Translations under genes and position numbers: made by a program
Shown here: positions 1-11,096 of the stretch, in pieces
Numbering within the stretch: position 1 is the first letter of the stretch
Layout of the letters: the number at the start of each line of letters is the position of its first letter
The notes under the pieces: model-generated
Told to the model about the DNA's origin: nothing
Seen by the model: only the letters and a program-made list of their open reading frames with translations
The model's database searches: none
From: Podaxis mareebaensis
Lineage: Eukaryota > Basidiomycota > Agaricomycetes > Agaricales > Agaricaceae
Direction: 5' to 3'
Length of the DNA stretch: 64,000 bases
NCBI GenBank assembly: GCA_018524725.1
Contig: JAEUWP010000542.1
Location: forward strand, 1-64,000

Positions 1-1489
1 TACTATTTTATATTTCACTTCACATTATCTCTTTTATTTGTTATATTCTATAGTAATCCATTTGCTGCCCCATCATCATGATCCTTCTTGCTAGATCCTA
101 GCACCTCTGCAAACCATCTAGTGAGATAGCCACCCCCTAGCAAAGCTTAGGCAACCAGTGATAAGGACCAACCTAACAGAAACCCTCAATCTAATGGAAA
201 AACATCTCACAGATGAAACATTGTCCTTTGCTGAGGATGATGCAGGATCTGTTCATGACATGGTAGTTGTCAAGGATGCTGTGACCTCTAAACATTCTAC
301 ACCTGCTCCCACAAATATGTCCCTTGTGGAAGACAATGCCTATTCAATATGTAAGTCAATAAGTAAAGATCTGTAGAACTATCCTAATAATGCATAACAG
401 CTGGTGATCCTCCTGAAGTGCCCACTCTTGACCCAAGTGCCCTTCCCAGATCAACTGATAGTGGGCATCCCAAGAAATATGCTTGACATGGCACAATCAG
501 TGCCAAAACTCATGCTAATATGTTAGGTGGAACATCCAGACTTGAGAAACCACAGGACACCCATGAATCACAAGCAGGTGAGCCACTCACCCTCGACAAT
601 ATTTAGGGATCCTGAGTCACATTTTGATACAGCTGCTTCCCATGCACTCTCAAGTGACCCTTCATCAAAGAAGAAGTCACAACCAACTCACGAGTTCATA
701 ACCACCCATCCCCAACCAGGTAAGCCATCATATCTAGCCTAAACTTCATTGCCCACTATGACCAACAGGAACTTTGACTGCAGTCTGTTCATCAGCAAAG
801 TCAAATCCATTCTCCCACAAGTCTTTGTCATCAGGAGTACCTGACATGCAGCTCTTGGTGGAAACTTCAAACCCCTCTCAACCATTAGCAAAGCCAAACC
901 CATTTGCTCCCTGCACTATGCCATCTGGAACACCCAGTTGCTAGCCTGGACTCCTGAATAATGTTGGTGTGCCACTGAAATCTGCATTGATGGGTGTCCA
1001 TCAACCAAAAAAAAGACCTTGAATGTGGTCAGCATCTTGTATGTACTTATCATCATCAATATGAATTCTTGGACATCCCATGCTTTCCCTCTTGAGCCCC
1101 TTGGATGCTAGTACAACTTCATCTGTTTGTTGCAGTCATTTTTTTTCTACATGCATTGTCTGTCTCATCCCTGTGAATTAGGGATATGAAACTGAGGCAA
1201 GCAAAATAAGAATGCAACTGACTTCTGTGAAATTAGCCCTTTTCATCAACCTTATGTATGTTCTTCCATGAGAATATGTGTAGCCATTTATGTTGGGATG
1301 ACAAACACACACTGAAGGAATGGTAGGGGTCAGGGCACAAGTTGCTTGGACCCACAGGTACATTCTACAGACATTTTTCTCCTGTTTCTACATGACCATA
1401 TGATTATACTGTTATTTAGTGAGCTTATTGTATATGTTCGATGGCCCTTTTTTTGTTAGTATAAAATGCATAGTATACTGTGTATTTTG
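1..1489. other. CpG-poor decayed DNA, no recognisable gene
   Basis: Only short chance open frames occur here, the longest about 70 codons, and none matches a family I recognise. CpG dinucleotides are almost absent while TpG and CpA are common, as in the rest of the first 10 kb. It is probably old transposon sequence lying 5' of the LTR remnant that ends at 1661, but no domain shows this directly. Confidence 0.5.
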
Positions 1490-1680
1490 CTTCAGTGCTC
1501 ATGCATATTCAAGTGTCTGAAGTGAGTGTTATCATACACATTCATGTTCTTCTCTGTTGATGACTACCATAGTTTGTCTTATTATATTCTTTCAGGTACA
1601 GAATATATCTTAGTGCTCATGCATATTTGAGTGTCTGAATTTGTCTTGTTATATTCTTTCAGGTTATGGGCCCTGCCCCA
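1490..1680 (+). repeat. 3' end of a decayed copia-type LTR with primer-binding site
   Basis: A likely LTR end (TTTCA, to 1661) is followed at once by GGTTATGGGCCC (1662-1673). The same 12 bases follow the 5' LTR of the full-length copia element at 38946. This string is complementary to the anticodon arm of initiator tRNA-Met, the half-tRNA primer site of copia-like elements. Upstream, short segments are duplicated (about 1495-1521 matches 1612-1638, and 1573-1597 matches 1638-1662). The left end of the LTR and the rest of the element could not be defined. Confidence 0.55.
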
Positions 1681-2158
1681 TTGCATTGGTGAAGAAACAA
1701 GTTAATGCTTGAAATTGATTCTATTATGTCTACTGTGAACAACATTCTACCTGCCTCAGTCCTGAAATTGGATGTAAGAAAGACAAGAAAGTGACTCAGA
1801 CTCTCAATGTATGACAACAGGGGCTGCATTATAGTACCTGTAAGAAAGACAAGAAAATGACTATGGTATAATGAGCATATAGATAACAAGTATGAATATT
1901 CTATAACTCACCTCAGACTCTCAACATATGACAACAAGGGCTGAGGGAGTCTACCTATGGGGACTCTTATATATTACTATGCAAAAAGGGTCATGAAAGA
2001 AACAATGTGAAGGGAACAATAAGGGAATGCATGTCTAAGGAGAATGGTGGTCAAATCTAAGTGAAAGGGAACAATGCACTGAAAGAAATTGCAACACATT
2101 TTATATCCAAGAACTCAGATCAGAGGTTGGGGCTTGGAACAGATTTGGGATTCCAACA
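1680..2158 (-). repeat. 3' LTR remnant of a minus-strand copia element (left end uncertain)
   Basis: Read on the minus strand, a polypurine stretch (GAGGGGGAG, just above 2158) is followed by TGTTGGAATCCC, a typical copia LTR start. A TATATAAGAG box lies near 1970, as expected for a U3 promoter. The copia RNase H fragment lies immediately upstream on the same strand, so this should be the 3' LTR of that dead element. Inside it, a segment near 1773-1827 and another near 1839-1943 share duplicated stretches. The lower boundary is a guess. Confidence 0.55.
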
Positions 2159-2560
2159 CTCCCCCTCAAATTGTGGAGAGTGCAAGCTCTTGTGTGAAGT
2201 GCTTGACTTTAGGTGAGGGAAGGGCCTTAGTAAATACATCTGCAACCATATCTTCAGTGGGACAGTAAACAAGGTGAAGCTTGCCTTCCTTGATGACCCA
2301 GCAAATGAAATGGTACCAGATGTCTATGTGTTTGGTGTGAGCATGAAACTGCTGGTCACAAGTGAGGGCAATGGCAGATTGATTGTTGGAGAAAAGGAGA
2401 GTGGTGTTGAGTTGGGAGGAGAAAACTTCAGCAATGAATGAGTGAAGCCACAAAGCTTCCTTTGCAGCATGAGTTGCACCCACATATTCAGACTCACATC
2501 AGCAAAATGCAGTGGCCCTTATGCTGACTTAGGAGGAAAATGATCTTATTTTTGCCTTAT
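2159..2560 (-). pseudogene. Ty1/copia RNase H C-terminal fragment
   Basis: The open frame at 2166-2483 encodes the end of a copia Pol RNase H domain: EYVGATHAAKEALWLHSFI, an SNNQSAIALT segment, then HIDIWYHFI and VADVFTKALPSPK, in the order found in Ty1/copia polyproteins. Upstream, residues CESEY can be read across an in-frame stop, so the frame is broken. No reverse transcriptase or integrase remains in recognisable form further up. It is a dead fragment adjoining its own 3' LTR. Confidence 0.8.
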
Positions 2561-4491
2561 GAAATATTACTAAGGCAACTAAGGCACATAAGTTGCTTAA
2601 GTTGCTTAAGTCCACTTCAGATGATAAGTTTAAGTGAGTCTTCTGGACTAAGTCAGACTATACATCATAAGGTTGAAATAAGTGGACAAAGTTTGTGTCC
2701 AAGTTAAAGGAGTCATAAGTCATGGTCCATCTAACACAGCAAAGTGCAAAAGTACTAAAGTTACAATTTTAACAGACACATCACACAAGGAGCTTTGCAT
2801 TATGGGAGGTGTTTGATGGAGCTTACAAGTGTCAAAAGAGCAGTGGAGATGGAAGGCAGGCAGTATGAAGGAGTATGAGCTATTAGTGTTTATCTAACCA
2901 GAGCTCCAACCCAGTAGATGACACATCTACAGAAATCTATGGACAAATGGAGGACAAATGGCAAGTAGTATGATGTGAGAGAACAAGTGAGACAGGAAGT
3001 CATTTAGTGGAGGGTGAACATAGCAGTTGAATGCTTGTTCAGCTTGATGTGGCATTGAAGCTAAGATAATCAAGCATGGGAAGGGAGAAGGATGGAGAAA
3101 GTGAAAAGAACACTTACCTATTTGTTTTATTGGTGGTCAAGCATCTGTCAGGAGTTGTAGGCACATCAACTATGTCTGTTAGCACAATATAGGTGCTGTA
3201 GGAATTCCACAATGGTGCCAAATTTGGGTAACATTTGAGTATGACAACAGTTAGAAGATGGTTGAGTGGCTTGGGAATGAGCATTGATGGGGCAGCAAAT
3301 GGAATACTATTGGGATGTGGTAGAAAGGAAGAAATATAGGAACCAAATATAAAATAGTATTACAAAAGCCACACCCTAGCAAATTCGTGGGGGACTCTGA
3401 TTCAGAAGTAAAAGAGATAATAAGGTGATATGAGAACAAAATGCTCACTAGGAAGATGGAATGAGAAAGTAATATGTGAAGGAGTGGGTGAATGTGTTAT
3501 GTGCTTTGCACTATCTTTAGGAATGCAAGGCTTTGACAATGCTCTGTTGTGAGATGGTCTCAGTGGTTTCCTAACTCAATTCTGAACTAGACTGTTTGTT
3601 CTCTAAGTTGATGAGCCTCTGACATAGCATCACTACAGTGCACAAGTACCAAAGAACTGAAGGTAGTGAGAATGGTCCCTCACTACTACTAGAAATATAC
3701 TGGCTCATACCAATGAGTCCTCTGACTGGCAATATGCAGCTGTGATGTACTCCTAGTTAACCCTGCTAAGGCTAACTTGTGATTCTCAACTTATGGAAAC
3801 TGCTGGGGAACTACTGAGTCTTTGTTCTGATTCTTGCTAGTAGGTCACATTGACTGAAGATGTTACAAGGTTCTTCTTTGGCTGAGTGACACCTAAGTCA
3901 GAGCCTATCCTTGTAAGAAAGGTGAGCAGAGGTCCTAGTCATATACAGGTCAGTAGGAGCTGCTCTGTTTAACCTCAGGTGGCTGTTCACATTGTCTCTA
4001 GGCAGTGAACTCATATAGATCACACACTCCATAGGACAAAATGTTGACAAGAAGCCTGAGAGGGAAAAGCTGTCTTCAAGGGCAAAGAGATGTAGACTTA
4101 ACATGCTACCAGTGCTTGAGGAATCACACAAGTTCCAAGAGGAGGTAACACATGTTAAGATTAGACTTGGCTAATCTACAAGTCCAGGTGGTGTACATAT
4201 ACAAGTCCCAATGACTACTTAAGGAAGTAGATCAATTATAACATAGAAGACAAATATGAGGAAAGAGGCATAGGAAGGAAAGGGCATAGGGCATATGGCA
4301 TATGGCATAGAATGAGAAGACATAGGGCATATGGCATATGGCATAGAATGAGAAGGCATAGGGCATATGTTGAAAGTCTGCAGGAGCAAACATAATTGAT
4401 GCAGTACAAATACAACAGAAGAGGTGAAACTTATACCTGGTCCTAATAATAGAAAGCATCTAAGAATAGAAGTGGTAAGTTTAGCATTCAA
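2561..4491. other. Decayed intergenic DNA without a recognisable gene
   Basis: Nothing coding could be supported on either strand. The stretch is nearly free of CpG (one CG near 3385). A short imprecise tandem repeat lies inside it at about 4268-4376. Confidence 0.5.
4268..4376. repeat. Minor tandem repeat, about 37-bp unit
   Basis: The words GGGCATATGGCATATGGC and AGAATGAGAAG recur in about two and a half tandem copies. The two complete copies are nearly identical, so this is a fairly recent local duplication inside otherwise decayed DNA. No function is apparent. Confidence 0.7.
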
Positions 4492-5990
4492 TCACAAATT
4501 GTCATCACAAGGAAAGTATACTCCATGGTAATGACATGCTTTGTCTACCTTCTTGCACATTTCCCAGTCAAGTGTTTGTTGGAGTTCAGTGGTTTCCTGC
4601 CAGAGGCTGACCATCATTTGCTTCATCAAATCCCAGTCCTCATAAAGTTGCTCCTTGGTCTCTTTGGTGATCTCAGAGTCTGCAATATTCATAACATGAT
4701 CCCCTTCATAATGTCAAGTGTCCTCACTTGACTCAGTGACTCCTGGTAATGTTTTCATCATCATAAGGATATTCATACATTCCCTCTCCTGCATTGTCCA
4801 TGATGCTTCAGAGGGCATGCTTGATTGATTGAGCTGACTGTCATTGAGGGCAAATGCACTGGTCAGATGCTCTGGGGACAATGTTGTTGTTGATTGCATA
4901 GCAGGAGAGGCATGGAGGAGATCTGTCATGGCATTCATCAGTGAATCAAGATCCTCAGATGTTGTCAGCAGTGGTGAGTCTTGCCTGAAGGAGAGTGTGG
5001 CCTCAGTGGCAGTGCAAACAAATGGGCAAAGGAGAGCTTGAGTCTCCTGATAATGGGGGTCAAGCTGCAGAGGAGGAGGAAGTTGAAATGGAGAGAGCTG
5101 GAGAATGAGCATTCTGGGATCAATCATCTGTGGCAGCACTAGCTCTTTGTCCACTATCCTGCTGCCTGGCAGACTGTTCAGTGAGTCTGGTGGTAGCAAG
5201 CTGGGCTCTGTCAGCAAGGATTCTGGTGTAATGGAAAGGGGGGTGCATTCTGATGGGATTAAGGAAACAATACTTCTGGTAGTGTCCAGGAGTGTAGTGG
5301 CAGCAGAAGGGGCAATAGTATCTTGCACATTGATCTGCCCTATGACCCACATTGCTACATTGATAGCAGGTGGTGCATTGGTCAGATAGACCATCTGTGA
5401 CAGGAGATTCTGTATTGCCAGAAGTTCTTGCTTCAGAGTGTTGTCAATCCAAATCATGAAGTTGCTCAGATACTGAAGAGGTTCCTTGGTTCCATCAGGG
5501 TGAGGGGTTGTGAGTAATGTTGCCAGATCTAAGTCCAATTTGTGGGTGGAGAAAAGCAGATACATCCTCTCACACTTGCAGAATCATGCAGTGGGTGCCT
5601 GAGAGGTATCACCTTTCTTGATCAAGTCCTGGCAAGTCAATAACCTGAGTAAAGCAGGTACTGACTTCATTGGCCAGTCTGTTAGCATGGAGCTGGCAAT
5701 GTATTGCATTAAACCAAGTTGACCTGAAAGTGTTGAGTACTTCAGTTGATTGACCACTGTGCTCAAGAGCAGACCTTGCTTGGGAAAAGGAATCTTCATA
5801 TAGAGATTCAAGTCATACAGTGGCAGAAAGAGCAGCATTGCCTGCTTCTTGTAAGGAACTAGTCAGAAAGGTTTGCCTTTGGGCACTTTGTGCTTCATAT
5901 AGTTCAAACACCTGGGATATTTGGTGGCAGACTTTGACAATGTCAATGACTTGTCTTTGCTGCTCTTCATAGCATAGAGACTCTGGGGTA
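4492..5990 (-). pseudogene. Fossil transposon ORF with two zinc knuckles (gag-like)
   Basis: The largest open piece is 4714-5565 (283 codons). In a different frame, at about 5270-5390, two adjacent zinc-knuckle motifs can be read: CYQCSNVGHRADQC (CX2CX4HX4C) and CPFCCHYTPGHYQKYC (CX2CX6HX4C). Further coding pieces continue to about 5838 in other frames. Splitting over frames shows frameshifts as well as stops. Tandem knuckles of this kind occur in retroelement Gag proteins and in uncharacterised mushroom transposon ORFs. I cannot say which, and no catalytic domain is left. Confidence 0.45.
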
Positions 5991-7280
5991 GAGGGGCAAT
6001 TGAAATTTACTCTCCAAACTCAGGGTTTACATAATGTTTAAGGTGTGTCATGTCGCATCAATTGTAGGGCTCAGTAAATGCTGACTTGTACTTACTACAG
6101 GCAAACCCAAATAAAAAAGTCTCACTGAGGGTACCAAAGACTTTGAATGCATGAGGACTGTATTGGATCTGCAATTCAGTTACCATGCATTTAAAATCCA
6201 TGGTATCATCCATGGGCCTCTTTCATCTTGATTCACCTCTGACTATGCACAACTGACCATCTGTCTCAAGCTTGCAAAGGATCATTATTTGGATCTTGGA
6301 CATTATTCCACACCCCAAGGGGACAGTTAAAGCAACCATCTGTTCTAGTTCAAGGTGATGGTCTCAAGGAGTTCTACAACCATGGGCCAAAAGTAGTCCC
6401 CCCTCTCACACAACATTGCAGTGGCATACAATGACACCCTTCTTGGACTACCACATCCCAAATCCCCCCTCTTCACAGTCCACAATGTGTCAGCTCCCCT
6501 TCACTGACATCATCCTCAGCCAGTTCCCCTCATGCTATTGTCCCAACCCTATACTACTCCTGACACACCCAATCTCCAAACAGGAGTGAAAAATCATTTC
6601 CAGCTTCCTTAAACCTGACCCTGTCTGCAGAATGCAAGCCAATGCATTTCACTGCCCAAAACATTAGGATGACATTGCCCTGGCCTCCAGAACCCAACTA
6701 CTGCTTAGTGTCAATTGTCATGGATAAATTGCAGGATGCAGCAATTTAAGTTGATATGACTAGCTCCAAGACACATGACTGTAGCCTTGATAACCATCAC
6801 AGTGGATATCTCAGAAAGTATGTCATGGCCACCCATGAGAACAGCTCAGTCATCCTGACATGATGATACATCATGATGATCCTGAAAACAAGTTGTGGAG
6901 ATTTGATGTTCAGAGAAAAGGCCCTCAAAAACCGATTTTATAAGTCAATTCCATCCAAATAGGTGTGCAAGACCTTGATATGGATCAGACATGACATACT
7001 AGGCTTATTAAGAGCAAACCCTTTGACTGATACTGGTCCTTGTATTACTGAAGTCTGAAAACAAGGCATAATTTAATGAGTGATTAGTGCATAGTCATTG
7101 ATTAAGGGCCAGTACCAAGAAAGTGACAGGTGTATTGGGCACACTCACTAAGCTAGCTATCTTCTCGGAACAGCCTAGGTGTGACTCATCCAACTGAAAC
7201 AAATGTAATATAAAAGGGAGCTGTCCCAGTAAGTCAGAACCAAGTCAAATTTTCGGCTGCACCAATCACTCACCAAAGAA
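5991..7280. other. Decayed DNA; contains repeat copy A and the region upstream of the SDR pseudogene
   Basis: No coding region was recognised. One copy of a dispersed repeat lies at about 6456-6715. A TATA-like ATATAAAAGGG near 7208 sits about 70 bp upstream of the ATG of the SDR pseudogene and may be its old promoter. Confidence 0.45.
6456..6715 (+). repeat. Dispersed direct repeat, copy A
   Basis: This segment resembles 9550-9785 in the same orientation. Shared blocks include CATCATCCTCAGCCAGTTCC, CATGCTATTGT, TTCCTTAAACCTG and ATTAGGATGA, interrupted by small indels. The two copies are about 3.1 kb apart and bracket the SDR pseudogene. The parent family was not identified. Confidence 0.65.
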
Positions 7281-8439
7281 AATGGCTAACTTGTCCAGTC
7301 AACTTGTCTGGTTGATTACTGGTACCTCATAAGTGCTGAGCATTGAGTACCAAGCCACCACCCTGGCCACCTACACCCACCACCATTCACAACACTGATC
7401 TCCCCCTGCCAGGTTTGGGATAGGGCATTGCCTGGCCATTGCCACTCTAAACTGTAGTGATAAAGTTATAGCAACAGCTCATGCATGGTCCTTTTCTCAG
7501 CTCAATGACCTTAAACAGTGAGGGGCAGAAATGTTGGAACTTGATGTCACTGCTCCTATTGAAGACCTCAAGACTATTGCCACCCAGGCTGTGGCCATAT
7601 ATGGAAAGATAGACATGGTGGTGAACAACACTGGTAGGTCCTATCAATTTTGGTACACATGCCTTCTCCTGAGGACCTGTGTAGGATATCTTCTTGCTGG
7701 TGCTATCGAAGACAAGATGTGAGGCACTTAAAGCATATACAATGCTTCTTGTGCTGATCTATATTCTGTCAGTCCCAAAGAAACTCTGCACCAGTTCACT
7801 ACAAATATATTCAGTGCACTCAATGTCACCAGGGCTTTCCTTCCATACATGCGCAAACAAAAAACAGGAACTGTGGTATTCATTGGCTCACTATCCAGTT
7901 GGAAGCCTATCCCCAGCACTGGAGTCTACTCCACAATGAAGTTCACTCTATGTGGTATGCAATATGTCCTCCCAATTAATTCAACAGCTTCAGATGACCA
8001 TGTTTAGGCCTGTTATTGGCACTCCATGATGAAATCATGCCACTGGGTTTATGCAGCACCTGCATTGATTTTGGATACTTCCACACCTCAGTTCTGGGGC
8101 CAAATAATATGGGAACTTGGGTTCTGGGCATTGAGGACTATCAGCCTCTACTAGAGCAGGTGGAGGCAGTTGTACAAGGTCTGGTCTCTGAGTACATGAA
8201 TTTTGCAATGTTCTTGCATATTATTTACAGCATATCATGGAAAACAACCAGGAGATTCCCAGGAAGGGGCTGAGATCATAGTTGATCTTGTACGAGGCAA
8301 AGGGTCTGCAAAGGGCAAAGAGTTTCTGAGGTTCCTGTTGTTGGGGAAGGACTGCTATGAGCTGGTCAAGGAAGAATTAGAAAAGGCTGTTTTGAACATT
8401 GAGGAGTGGAAAGAAGTAACACAAAGCACTGATTTCTAG
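7281..8439 (+). pseudogene. Short-chain dehydrogenase/reductase pseudogene
   Basis: Classical SDR landmarks appear in order. The start MANLSSQLVWLITGTS and then FGIGHCLAIATL form the TGxxxGxG cofactor site, split by an intron. LELDVTAPIEDL is the D-V region, VVNNTG (near 7620) stands for NNAG, IGSLSSW carries the catalytic Ser, and VYSTMKF (near 7929) is YxxxK. A C-terminal exon ends ...VTQSTDF before the stop at 8439. The gene is dead: a TGA at 7519 sits where a CGA Arg codon would fit (LKQ-stop-GAE), and the first donor site reads ATAAGT instead of GTAAGT. Both changes are transitions. The family is NAD(P)-dependent oxidoreductases; the substrate cannot be told. Confidence 0.8.
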
Positions 8440-10019
8440 TTGCAGTATTGTGGAGACCAGATGGCAGCTAGCCATGCAACATGTCCATTATCCTCCTCCC
8501 ACAAATCTGCCTACTGACACCTCTGCCCAATCCACACCATTCCCCCAGGATGTATTCATGACTCAACAAATGATATGACATGAACACCCATTGGGTGTCC
8601 ATTGACACTTGCAAACCATATTTGGCAGGTGGTGGACCACTGCTTCAACACCACTCCACCATTGCCTCCTCTCTCACCACTTAATTTCAGCACTTTACTT
8701 TCCACTCAACTCAGTTTCTAGTCATACTGTAACAAATTCTCATCAATTTTAAAGATTTTATGAGATTTTAATTCACCCTTTGTTCCCTGCTCAGCTTATC
8801 TCTTAGTTGTACTCCACTTCCTTGCTTTCCTGACCCTACAGACCATGCAGAGCATGGCAGATTTTATCCACACATTATACAAAGCTTGTATATACTCTGT
8901 GTATTCCAGTTCTTGTGCGAGTGTGCATGCACTGTGGCCCAGTTGAGGCCAAGATATACCTGAAGCTGGGTGCATGCCAAGTCCCTGTTCTCTCAGATCC
9001 TCATCTATTTGGGACCACAAGCATGTTGATCCAGATGTATGGAAGCCCAGTAGTAAGCACTGCAGATGCTAAGACAGAGACAGCTGCAGCAACACAGATG
9101 AGCATACTTTTCATTAGGGTTCACACATCCATACTCCCAATGGGCATTGCATAGATGGCCAATCCCGAAATTCACTCTCTGAGTCTGAATCTAGGGTATG
9201 CCTCTGAAATGGATGAGTTGAACAGAGGTTAACATGATGCATATGTACAAGTATTGAAACTAGATGTGTTAATCTTCTCCAAGAGCCCTTGCTTGGTGGT
9301 GTTTTGTTACAGTCACTGGTCACTGGGGTCAGAGATAAGATAAAAGGCTATCATAAGTGATGAGACAGATTGATGGAATTATGCAAGTACTTAGAGAAGA
9401 AACCCTTGCCAAGCAAGGGGATGAGTAAATATGATAATTTGCAAAGAGTTGAATCATATCTAAGAGGAATTATTCTTGTCCACTCTGCATGAATTGTGAG
9501 AGTGCAAGCCAGAGGAAGGGAACTGCTCTGCAACTATGCTGTCCTCTGCTGTTTCAGGTTAAATCCCCCTCATTGCAGTCCACAATGCATCAGCCCCTCT
9601 TCATTGACATCATCCTCAGCCAGTTCCCTCATGCTATTGTTTCAACCCTTGGCATGCCCAGTCTCACAATAGGGGTGAAAATTTACCATTTCCAGGTTCC
9701 TTAAACCTGCAGAATGCAACTTGATGTGCTTTGCTGCCCACGATATTAGGATGATATCACCCTGGCCTCTAAAACCTCTGCTCATCATCTTAAACAATTT
9801 TGAACAGTTCAACACTGGCATTGCCAAACACTTCCTATACATATGTGGTATGCATATCTCAGACCTCCCATTCATATTTATCCTCTTCATTGCTTCTCCA
9901 CCTGCACCTTACCATTCAACTTGAATACCTTGGTAGCACACTCACATGCCCCTAGGTTCAGCCCTTCCTTGGACAGATTGGCCAGCCCAGCCTAGAAAAT
10001 ACTCCACACATTCTTCAGC
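8440..10019. other. Decayed DNA with repeat copy B; CpG-poor block ends here
   Basis: No gene was recognised. Repeat copy B lies at about 9550-9785. CpG stays very rare up to about 9,960-10,020 and then rises abruptly, which marks the edge of the decayed block. Confidence 0.5.
9550..9785 (+). repeat. Dispersed direct repeat, copy B
   Basis: It matches copy A at 6456-6715 over most of its length, with indels. Several differences are C/T or G/A, in line with decay of methylated cytosines. Confidence 0.65.
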
Positions 10020-11096
10020 CCCTCCTTCGACTGCAACCTGAAGCTCAGGCTGACTGTACTTGCTGTAGCCCATCATCGATCACTACACACAACACAACCC
10101 ATCTATTGACTGGTGGCCCACTTACATTTAACATCCCAGCTTGTGCATCTGAAACGCTTCCTCATCGCACCTCTGAACCTTCTCATCCACCCACCTTTGG
10201 CCCTTGGCAGTGATGCAGCATACACACTCATCTTCATCCTCCCCCACTCGTCTTGTTTCCTCCCTTTCCCCCTTGACTTCATAACCACACGACTCAAATC
10301 AAGTTGGATGCCCTTGCCCAGCACTGCATTACCTTCCTCTCACATACCCACGACCTCCATCTTGGCTTTACCTTCATACTCTCTACACCTTCCTCATGGC
10401 TCGAAGTCAGAAATCCCTCCACCGCACTTATCACAAATGTCATGCTCTCTGTCCCCCGTGATCAAGCAACTCGGGATGACAAAACAGTGGTTGATAGTAG
10501 ACCTCCGGTATGCCTCCCTCCTTTTCTCATCTTCTACTTTTGTCTAGGGACCCAATACAACCTTTCGAACATTATTTGCTATGGGTGTTTGGGGCACTGG
10601 GGCACTGAAAGAGTATGTATGATGCCAACATGATCTTGTGGGTATTCATAGGGAGAAGGCTGCGGCGATGGCCGTTTTCCCTGATCATCTTGAATATGGG
10701 TATCATCCTGAGCCTAGAGGTGTCTCGAGTCAAGTATAATCTCTGTGGGAGTAGCTGTGTGGCTGCTTTGATGCACACTTTGATCGTGCTTTAGTCACAG
10801 CGCCTGGACTGATCATACATGTTATTTTAATATTGCACGGCGCTTTGATGATTCCTGAGCGCTCTATGATGCTTTCCGCGGAATAAATTCCCATCATGCC
10901 TTAACCGTTGCATTGACCTTTTCTCTAGGATAAATAGTTCCCTGTACCCACGTATTTGAAGATAATAACATATATGTACATGAAGTTCCTGCACCACATT
11001 CACATTTTCATCTCTAAGTTCAACCACATTATACCTCCTGTCTATAACAATCTTCCTCCCTGAATTTGTACATAGCCCGTACACCTCAGAGCAACG
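10020..11096. other. CpG-normal intergenic DNA, no assigned gene
   Basis: Two overlapping open frames (10113-10547 and 10304-10633) have no recognisable domain, no clear intron pattern and no paralogue in the window, so I do not call them genes. The rest is low in coding signal. It lies downstream of the minus-strand kinase. Confidence 0.4.

Noticed and set aside
10113..10633. Two overlapping plus-strand frames of 144 and 109 codons
   Set aside because: No domain, no support from splice sites, and the two frames compete for the same DNA.
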